A DNA stretch of 64,000 nucleotides. It comes from Thiomicrorhabdus sp. zzn3 (GTDB lineage: Bacteria; Pseudomonadota; Gammaproteobacteria; Thiomicrospirales; Thiomicrospiraceae). The stretch lies in contig NZ_JARUQS010000003.1 in NCBI RefSeq assembly GCF_029767755.1, positions 126,446 to 190,445 of the forward strand, read 5' to 3'. Shown in pieces: positions 58,668 to 64,000 of this stretch. Every line of letters starts with the position of its first letter. Within the stretch, counting starts at the first letter, position 1. The notes beneath the pieces were generated by a model, which worked only from the letters and a program-made list of their open reading frames with translations, was not told where the DNA came from and made no database searches. Made by a program: the position numbers and the translations under genes.

Positions 58668-58715
58668 CGGAATCAAATAATTATAACAAACTATTTGATA
58701 ACTTGCTAGTAAAGT

Positions 58716-58979
58716 TTAAATTTTTGCTTTTTCGTCAATATTCACTAAAGTCCATGACTTATTTTTTGAAATAGGCTTGCACTCTTGAATGGTTACAATA
58801 TCACCTACTCCGCAGCTGTTATCAGCATCATGAGCCATCAACTTAGTTGATTTACGAACGAATTTTTTATACTTAGGGTGTTTGATATAACGATTGGCAC
58901 GAACTACGATTGATTGTTCCATACCATTGCTAACGACAACACCTTGAACTGTACGTGCTTTTTTCTCTTGACCAGCCAT
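58716..58979 (-). CDS. rpsQ: 30S ribosomal protein S17
   Basis: An 87-aa OB-fold protein with [31 protein letters not shown]. It is the last gene of the S10 operon and starts two bases after the rpmC stop. Confidence 0.98.
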   Translation of the reverse strand: MAGQEKKARTVQGVVVSNGMEQSIVVRANRYIKHPKYKKFVRKSTKLMAHDADNSCGVGDIVTIQECKPISKNKSWTLVNIDEKAKI

Positions 58980-58981
58980 TC

Positions 58982-59173
58982 TTATTTACTCACTTTTTGA
59001 CGAATGATGGTTTTAACTCGCGCAATTGAACGACGAACGTTTTTCAATTGAGCAGAGTTAGATAACTGACCAGTTGCATGCTGCATTCTTAAATTAAATT
59101 GCTCTTTCAACAACTCAATCAATTCAGCATTCAGTTCTTCAACTGTTTTTTCATTAAGTTCTTTTGCAGTCAT
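58982..59173 (-). CDS. rpmC: 50S ribosomal protein L29
   Basis: A 63-aa helical protein at the tunnel exit ([31 protein letters not shown]). Its ATG follows the rplP TAA with no gap. Confidence 0.98.
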   Translation of the reverse strand: MTAKELNEKTVEELNAELIELLKEQFNLRMQHATGQLSNSAQLKNVRRSIARVKTIIRQKVSK

Positions 59174-59587
59174 TTACATCACCGTTCTGCTTACAACTTG
59201 GGTTTTAAATGGAAGTTTAGCTGCTGCAAGAGCAAACGCTTCACGAGCAAGCTTTTCATCCACACCCTGAATTTCATAAAGGATTCTACCTGGCTGAATC
59301 TGAGCAACCCAGTATTCCACACTACCTTTACCTTTACCCATACGAACCTCAAGAGGTTTGGTGGTAATTGGCTTGTCAGGGAATACACGAATCCAAATCT
59401 TAGCACCACGCTTAACGTGACGTGTCATAACACGTCGACCAGCTTCGATCTGACGAGAAGTCATTCTTCCACGCTCTAAGGCTTTTAGGCCAAAATCACC
59501 GAAGCTAACTTTGTTTCCAACTTGTGCCAAACCACGGTTACGTCCTTTATGAACTTTTCTAAATTTGGTACGTTTAGGCATTAACAT
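59174..59587 (-). CDS. rplP: 50S ribosomal protein L16
   Basis: 137 aa. [21 protein letters not shown] aligns with E. coli from its first residue, which supports ATG 59587 over ATG 59581. [22 protein letters not shown] is the signature. Confidence 0.98.
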   Translation of the reverse strand: MLMPKRTKFRKVHKGRNRGLAQVGNKVSFGDFGLKALERGRMTSRQIEAGRRVMTRHVKRGAKIWIRVFPDKPITTKPLEVRMGKGKGSVEYWVAQIQPGRILYEIQGVDEKLAREAFALAAAKLPFKTQVVSRTVM

Positions 59588-59601
59588 TGTTAGTCATCCT
59601 T

Positions 59602-60282
59602 TTATTTACGGCCTTTCTTGCCCTTAGATTGTTTATTGTCGTCAAGTGTCATTTTGCCTAGTTTTTCACCTTTAAAGATCCAAACTTTAACACCGATCTT
59701 ACCGTATGTCGTATCTGCTTCGAACGTTGCATAGTCGATATCAGCACGGAAAGTATGCAAAGGCACACGACCTTCTCGGTACCATTCAGCACGTGCAATA
59801 TCAGCACCATTTAAACGGCCAGATACCGTCACCTTAATCCCTTCTGCACCAAGGCGCATTGCATTACCAACAGCACGCTTCATAGCACGGCGGAATTGAA
59901 TTCGCTTCTCTAGCTGTTGTGCAATACTTTCCGCTACCAACTTAGCATCAAGCTCAGGCTTTTTAATCTCTTCGATATTAATATTGACAGGCATCCCAGT
60001 CTTTTTAACCAAAGACTGTTTCAACTTCTCAATATCTTCGCCTTTTTTACCGATGACAACACCAGGACGAGCAGTATGAATAGTGACACGGATTCCGTTT
60101 GCAACACGCTCAATATTCAGCTTACTTACTGAAGCATGCTTCAACTTTTCATTTAACTCATCACGAATTTCAACATCACTGACTAGAAAATCAGCATAGT
60201 TCTTGCTATCAGCATACCAACGAGCATTCCAGTCTTTTGTAATGCCCAGTCGAATACCAATAGGATTTACTTTTTGACCCAT
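59602..60282 (-). CDS. rpsC: 30S ribosomal protein S3
   Basis: A 226-aa mRNA-entry protein with a KH domain ([14 protein letters not shown]) and the C-terminal [23 protein letters not shown]. Confidence 0.98.
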   Translation of the reverse strand: MGQKVNPIGIRLGITKDWNARWYADSKNYADFLVSDVEIRDELNEKLKHASVSKLNIERVANGIRVTIHTARPGVVIGKKGEDIEKLKQSLVKKTGMPVNINIEEIKKPELDAKLVAESIAQQLEKRIQFRRAMKRAVGNAMRLGAEGIKVTVSGRLNGADIARAEWYREGRVPLHTFRADIDYATFEADTTYGKIGVKVWIFKGEKLGKMTLDDNKQSKGKKGRK

Positions 60283-60293
60283 TCTGATTCTCC

Positions 60294-60626
60294 TTATTTA
60301 TCGCCAACAGTGACTGTAATGTGACTGGTACGCTTAAGAATACGGTTACCGCGACCTTTTGCACGAGCGCGCATACGCTTCATGATCGGTCCTTCGTTAA
60401 CATATGCAGCGGTTACTTTCAATTCATCAATATCAGCACCTTCATTGTTTTCAGCATTAGCAATCGCTGAATTTAACACTGCCTTCATCAGAGCCGAGGC
60501 TTTTTTATCACTGAATGACAAAATATTAACTGCAGTCTCTACATCCTTTCCACGGATCATGTCAGCAACTAAGCGCGCTTTCTGTGGAGAGATGCGAGCA
60601 AATTTATGTGTAGCACTTACCTGCAT
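60294..60626 (-). CDS. rplV: 50S ribosomal protein L22
   Basis: A 110-aa exit-tunnel protein. [21 protein letters not shown] and the end [20 protein letters not shown] are canonical. Confidence 0.98.
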   Translation of the reverse strand: MQVSATHKFARISPQKARLVADMIRGKDVETAVNILSFSDKKASALMKAVLNSAIANAENNEGADIDELKVTAAYVNEGPIMKRMRARAKGRGNRILKRTSHITVTVGDK

Positions 60627-60641
60627 TTTAATTCACTCCTA

Positions 60642-60917
60642 TTAACGCTTAGCTTTCTTATCCGCAGCATGTCCGCGGTAAGTACGAGTCATTGAAAATT
60701 CACCCAATTTATGGCCTACCATGTTTTCTGAAATGAAAACAGGGATATGCTCTTTACCATTATGAACGGCGATAGTTAAACCGATCATTTCAGGCAAGAT
60801 CATAGAGCGACGAGACCATGTTTTAATTGGACGTTTATTACCAGATTCTTGTGCCTCAACCACTTTTTTATACAAGTGGTGATCTACAAAAGGTCCTTTT
60901 TTAACTGAACGTGGCAT
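60642..60917 (-). CDS. rpsS: 30S ribosomal protein S19
   Basis: 91 aa. [19 protein letters not shown] and [23 protein letters not shown] are diagnostic. It lies between rplB and rplV. Confidence 0.98.
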   Translation of the reverse strand: MPRSVKKGPFVDHHLYKKVVEAQESGNKRPIKTWSRRSMILPEMIGLTIAVHNGKEHIPVFISENMVGHKLGEFSMTRTYRGHAADKKAKR

Positions 60918-60932
60918 CAGTGTCCTTCCTTA

Positions 60933-61760
60933 TTATTTGTTACGACGACGTACGATCATCTTATCAGTACGTTTATTACTACGAGTCTTCTTACCTTTGG
61001 TTGGAACACCCCATGGAGTCACAGGGTTACGACCACCAGAAGTACGACCTTCACCACCACCATGCGGGTGGTCTACAGGGTTCATAGCAACACCTCGAAC
61101 AGTAGGACGGACACCGCGCCAACGCTTCGCACCAGCCTTACCAAGCTTGCGCAAGCTATGCTCTGAGTTACCTACTTCACCAATAGTCGCCTTACATTCA
61201 GCCAAAATCTTACGCATTTCACCTGAACGAAGCTTGACCAACACATAAGCACCATCACGACCAGCAATCTGGACAGATGCACCTGCTGAGCGAGCAATTT
61301 GAGCACCTTTACCTGGACGCATTTCAACAGCATGCACAACCGTACCTACTGGGATATTACGCAATGGTAAACAGTTACCTGGCTTAATTGCTACATGATC
61401 ACCTGATTCTACAACATCACCTGCTGCCAATTTTTTTGGCGCTATGATGTAAGCTCGTTCACCATCAGCATATTTTAACAACGCGATGTGTGCAGTTCGG
61501 TTTGGATCATATTCCAAACGCTCAACCGTAGCAGGAATACCTACTTTATTACGCTTAAAATCAACCAAACGGTAGTGCTGCTTATGACCACCACCTTGAT
61601 GACGGACAGTGATACGACCTTTATTGTTACGACCACCGTTTTTTGATTTCTTCTCTAGCAGCGCTGAGTGAGGCTTACCCTTGTGCAAGGTTGGTTCAAC
61701 AACACTTACAACAAATCGACGTCCTGCTGAGGTAGGCTTTGACTTTTTAATAATTGCCAT
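60933..61760 (-). CDS. rplB: 50S ribosomal protein L2
   Basis: 275 aa. [23 protein letters not shown] holds the conserved His near the peptidyl-transferase centre. It lies 11 bases after rplW. Confidence 0.98.
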   Translation of the reverse strand: MAIIKKSKPTSAGRRFVVSVVEPTLHKGKPHSALLEKKSKNGGRNNKGRITVRHQGGGHKQHYRLVDFKRNKVGIPATVERLEYDPNRTAHIALLKYADGERAYIIAPKKLAAGDVVESGDHVAIKPGNCLPLRNIPVGTVVHAVEMRPGKGAQIARSAGASVQIAGRDGAYVLVKLRSGEMRKILAECKATIGEVGNSEHSLRKLGKAGAKRWRGVRPTVRGVAMNPVDHPHGGGEGRTSGGRNPVTPWGVPTKGKKTRSNKRTDKMIVRRRNK

Positions 61761-61771
61761 CTTTAGACTCC

Positions 61772-62068
61772 TTATTCAGCGCTGACAAAATCAATTTCTT
61801 GGCCAGCAGCTAGACGAACGATTGCCTTACGCACACCATTACGCTTACCTGGGCGGCCTTTGAACATTTTTCTTTTGCCTTTGATGTTAATCATGTTCAC
61901 AGATTGAACCTTGACATCAAATAGACTTTCTACAGCTTGCTTTACTTCAGTTTTAGTCGCAGTAGGAATAACCTTAAATACATATTGACCAGCTGTATCA
62001 GCTAAAATTGCTGATTTTTCAGAAATATGTGGTGCAACCAATACTTTTAAAATTCTTTCCTGGCTCAT
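61772..62068 (-). CDS. rplW: 50S ribosomal protein L23
   Basis: A 98-aa docking site for SRP and trigger factor at the tunnel exit. [27 protein letters not shown] is the signature. The ATG overlaps the rplD TGA by four bases (ATGA). Confidence 0.98.
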   Translation of the reverse strand: MSQERILKVLVAPHISEKSAILADTAGQYVFKVIPTATKTEVKQAVESLFDVKVQSVNMINIKGKRKMFKGRPGKRNGVRKAIVRLAAGQEIDFVSAE

Positions 62069-62685
62069 GCTAATTGCTCCTCTAGGCGCTTAACCGCACC
62101 TTGCGTCATTACAACATTTTGGAAACCAACCAGGCTTACTGGATCAACGCCAGCGACATCACATACTTCTGCGCTATACAGGTTGCGACAAGACAAGTAC
62201 AAGTACTCATCAAATGCCTCAGTGATAACCAATGCGTCCTTAACATTCAAGGTAGCAAGTTTCGAATTGAATTCTTTAGTTTTGGGAGCATCAACTTTGA
62301 AATCATCAACGATAATCAAGCGCCCTGAACGATTCAATTCGGAGAAGATCGAGCGCATTGCACCACGATACATCTTACGATTTACTTTTTGCTTAAAGTC
62401 ACGGTTATGTCCTGGGAACGCACGTCCACCTCCAACCCAAACAGGGCTACGAGTAGTACCTGCACGAGCACGACCTGTACCTTTTTGTCTCCATGGCTTA
62501 GCACCACCACCGCTTACAGCTGAACGATTTTTCTGAGCTTTCGTTCCAGCGCGACCAGCTACCATATAGGCATTAACTACTTGGTGAACTAAGGCTTCAT
62601 TAAAATCTACACCAAACAAAGCATCAGATACTTGAACAGTACCTGCTTCTTTACCTGTAGAAAGTTCAATTAATTTTAAATCCAT
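62065..62685 (-). CDS. rplD: 50S ribosomal protein L4
   Basis: 206 aa from ATG 62685 ([18 protein letters not shown]), chosen for its spacing behind AAGGTG. ATG 62688 is adjacent and a longer frame exists. [19 protein letters not shown] and the [11 protein letters not shown] region are canonical. In E. coli L4 also attenuates the S10 operon, which is relevant to the hairpin before rpsJ. Confidence 0.97.
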   Translation of the reverse strand: MDLKLIELSTGKEAGTVQVSDALFGVDFNEALVHQVVNAYMVAGRAGTKAQKNRSAVSGGGAKPWRQKGTGRARAGTTRSPVWVGGGRAFPGHNRDFKQKVNRKMYRGAMRSIFSELNRSGRLIIVDDFKVDAPKTKEFNSKLATLNVKDALVITEAFDEYLYLSCRNLYSAEVCDVAGVDPVSLVGFQNVVMTQGAVKRLEEQLA

Positions 62686-62695
62686 CATGCCCACC

Positions 62696-63334
62696 TTACT
62701 TAACAGCTTTACGAACGATGACAGTACTATTTTTAGCACCAGGTACTGCGCCTTTAATTAGCAGCAGACCATTTTCCGCATCAACTTTTACCAAAGCCAA
62801 GTTTTGTGTTGTTTGTCTAACATCACCCATGTGACCAGACATTTTCTTACCTTTGAAAACACGACCTGGAGTTTGGTTTTGACCAATAGAACCGTTAGCT
62901 CGGTGAGACAAAGAGTTACCGTGTGTTGCATCTTGCGTCTTGAAGTTGTGACGCTTTACACCACCCTGAAAACCTTTACCTTTTGTTGTTCCAGTGACAT
63001 CAACCACTGAAACATCATTAAAGCGCTCAACAGTAAGCTCTGAACCTACTTCTAAATCAGACAATTCTTCATCTGATTCTACGCGGAACTCCCACAAACC
63101 ACGACCAGCTTGAACACCAGCTTTCGCATAGTGACCAGCCATTGGCTTGCTGATACGTCCGGCATGAACACCACCAGTTGTAACCTGAACAGCTACATAC
63201 CCATCGGTTTCTTGTGTTTTCAACTGAGTGATGCGGTTTGGTTCAACCTCAATCACTGTTACAGGGGTAGAAACACCCTCATCATTGAAAACACGAGTCA
63301 TACCGATCTTTTTACCAATGAGACCAATACTCAT
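62696..63334 (-). CDS. rplC: 50S ribosomal protein L3
   Basis: 212 aa. [20 protein letters not shown] and [36 protein letters not shown] residues ([21 protein letters not shown]) mark L3, including the methylatable Gln of GQNQTP. It lies 58 bases after rpsJ. Confidence 0.98.
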   Translation of the reverse strand: MSIGLIGKKIGMTRVFNDEGVSTPVTVIEVEPNRITQLKTQETDGYVAVQVTTGGVHAGRISKPMAGHYAKAGVQAGRGLWEFRVESDEELSDLEVGSELTVERFNDVSVVDVTGTTKGKGFQGGVKRHNFKTQDATHGNSLSHRANGSIGQNQTPGRVFKGKKMSGHMGDVRQTTQNLALVKVDAENGLLLIKGAVPGAKNSTVIVRKAVK

Positions 63335-63392
63335 ATCAATACCTCATTATTATATTTGTCAGCCATTACGATTGATGACTAACCCATTACGC

Positions 63393-63704
63393 TTAACGTA
63401 ATTCCAGTTGTACGTCTACACCAGCAGCTAGATCTAGCTTCATCAATGCATCTACTGTTTTATCAGTAGGATCAACGATATCTAACAAACGCTTGTGTGT
63501 ACGCAGCTCATATTGATCACGCGCGTCTTTATTAACGTGCGGAGAAATCAACACAGTGAAACGTTCCTTGCGAGTTGGCATTGGAATTGGTCCACGCACT
63601 TGCGCACCAGTTCGCTTTGCTGTCTCGGTAATTTCGCGTGCCGACTGATCAATTAATCTATGATCAAACGCTTTTAAGCGAATACGAATATTTTGAGTCG
63701 CCAT
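63393..63704 (-). CDS. rpsJ: 30S ribosomal protein S10
   Basis: 103 aa. [20 protein letters not shown] and [15 protein letters not shown] are diagnostic. It also serves as transcription elongation factor NusE. It is the first gene of the S10 operon, behind its own promoter and a terminator-like leader hairpin. Confidence 0.98.
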   Translation of the reverse strand: MATQNIRIRLKAFDHRLIDQSAREITETAKRTGAQVRGPIPMPTRKERFTVLISPHVNKDARDQYELRTHKRLLDIVDPTDKTVDALMKLDLAAGVDVQLELR

Positions 63705-63733
63705 TACACTTTCTCTTCTTAAAAAAAAAGAAA

Positions 63734-63760
63734 AGCAGCGGTCCTTTTCAAACCACTGCT
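63734..63760 (-). promoter_or_regulatory. S10 leader attenuator (terminator-like hairpin)
   Basis: In the RNA, AGCAGUGGU (complement of 63752-63760) pairs with ACCGCUGCU (63734-63742) over nine bases with one G-U wobble. It is followed by UUUUC and U9 (A-run at 63721-63729). It lies between the promoter and rpsJ, so it can stop transcription before the operon, as L4 control does in E. coli. Confidence 0.75.
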
Positions 63761-63774
63761 ATTTAAGGTTGCGA

Positions 63775-63803
63775 ATTATAAACAAAACAAAGCCGTAATA
63801 CAA
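63775..63803 (-). promoter_or_regulatory. Sigma-70 promoter of the S10 operon
   Basis: On the minus strand TTGTAT (63798-63803) and a perfect TATAAT (63775-63780) are 17 bases apart. The leader to rpsJ is about 65 bases. Confidence 0.8.
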
Positions 63804-63860
63804 TAACTTTGTCTTTTTTATTAATCACTTAGTCATAATAGAAATCCAGACCAGTCTAAC

Positions 63861-63868
63861 CAGGCCTG
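63861..63868 (+). repeat. Dispersed CAGGCCTG repeat, copy 20
   Basis: Intergenic, eight bases past the tuf stop and upstream of the S10 promoter. It reads TAACCAGGCCTGTTCACTTA, a near-full match. Confidence 0.9.
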
Positions 63869-63876
63869 TTCACTTA

Positions 63877-64000
63877 TTACTCAATGATTTTAGCAACCAC
63901 ACCTGCACCAACTGTACGACCACCTTCACGGATCGCAAAACGCAGACCTTCTGCCATCGCGATTGGGTTGATCAACTCTACAGTCATTTGTACGTTATCA
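63877..64000 (-). CDS. tuf: Elongation factor Tu, C-terminal fragment
   Basis: The reverse strand from the window edge reads 40 codons ending [30 protein letters not shown] and a double stop (TAATAA at 63879-63874). This is the EF-Tu domain III end. Its place upstream of rpsJ matches the str-S10 junction. The rest lies outside the window. Confidence 0.96.
   Translation of the reverse strand, partial: DNVQMTVELINPIAMAEGLRFAIREGGRTVGAGVVAKIIE

Overview
The window is bacterial chromosome that carries only housekeeping and physiological genes. I see no phage, transposon, integron, CRISPR array, tRNA or rRNA. Several gene orders match the gammaproteobacterial (Pseudomonas-like) arrangement from general knowledge: hemA-prfA-prmC-moeB, glyQ-glyS-gmhB-plsC, M23 peptidase-anmK with erpA and argC close by, uvrA-MFS-ssb, rplU-rpmA-obgE-proB with ispB divergent, and tuf-S10-spc-alpha. 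Long CDSs such as glyS, parC and uvrA are typical of that class. My best guess is a motile gammaproteobacterium close to Thiomicrospira, Hydrogenovibrio or Thiomicrorhabdus. The genus is inference only.

Layout. 1-4.7 kb: a divergent lipoprotein start, then hemA-prfA-prmC-moeB (tetrapyrrole entry, translation release and its methylase, sulfur-carrier activation). 4.7-6.4 kb: motAB on the minus strand. 6.5-15.6 kb: parC and parE flank a heavy-metal-associated protein, a heptamer tandem repeat, selO, two PilZ genes, an exported HDAC-like hydrolase and an unknown secreted protein. 15.6-21.5 kb: pdxH and ung, then plsC-gmhB-glyS-glyQ. 21.6-30.6 kb: tusA, M23 peptidase, anmK, gltA, erpA, argC, a GST and a modular subtilase. 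30.9-36.3 kb: groESL under a perfect CIRCE operator, proB, obgE, rpmA, rplU. 36.5-41.7 kb: ispB, an unknown gene and an iron ABC transporter with Fur-like sites. 41.9-50.3 kb: ssb, a YajR-like MFS carrier, a SIMPL protein, uvrA, a DUF2927 protein, tcdA and tatD. 50.3-64 kb: the S10, spc and alpha ribosomal operons on the minus strand, entered from tuf.

The strongest unexplained signal is a dispersed short repeat. The octamer CAGGCCTG occurs 20 times, where about one is expected by chance in 64 kb, and eleven further AGGCCT sites differ from it at one end base. Most copies lie in an asymmetric 18-base context, ACCAGGCCTGTTCAnTTT, in either orientation. Nine copies are intergenic and seven of those begin within 36 bases after a stop codon. 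Some form or top hairpins. Copies inside genes recur in a few reading frames and leave repeated peptides such as QAC/QAW and AGLF. None lies in the 15.8 kb from DUF2927 to the tuf-rpsJ gap. This is the behaviour of a DNA uptake sequence or a highly iterated palindrome. I do not recall one described for this group, and I cannot search here.

Regulatory structure is unusually readable. There is a sigma-70 promoter with CIRCE before groES, promoters for rplU and S10, a terminator-like hairpin inside the S10 leader, a 15-bp hairpin at the S10/spc junction, Fur-like sites before fbpC, and clear intrinsic terminators after most transcription units.
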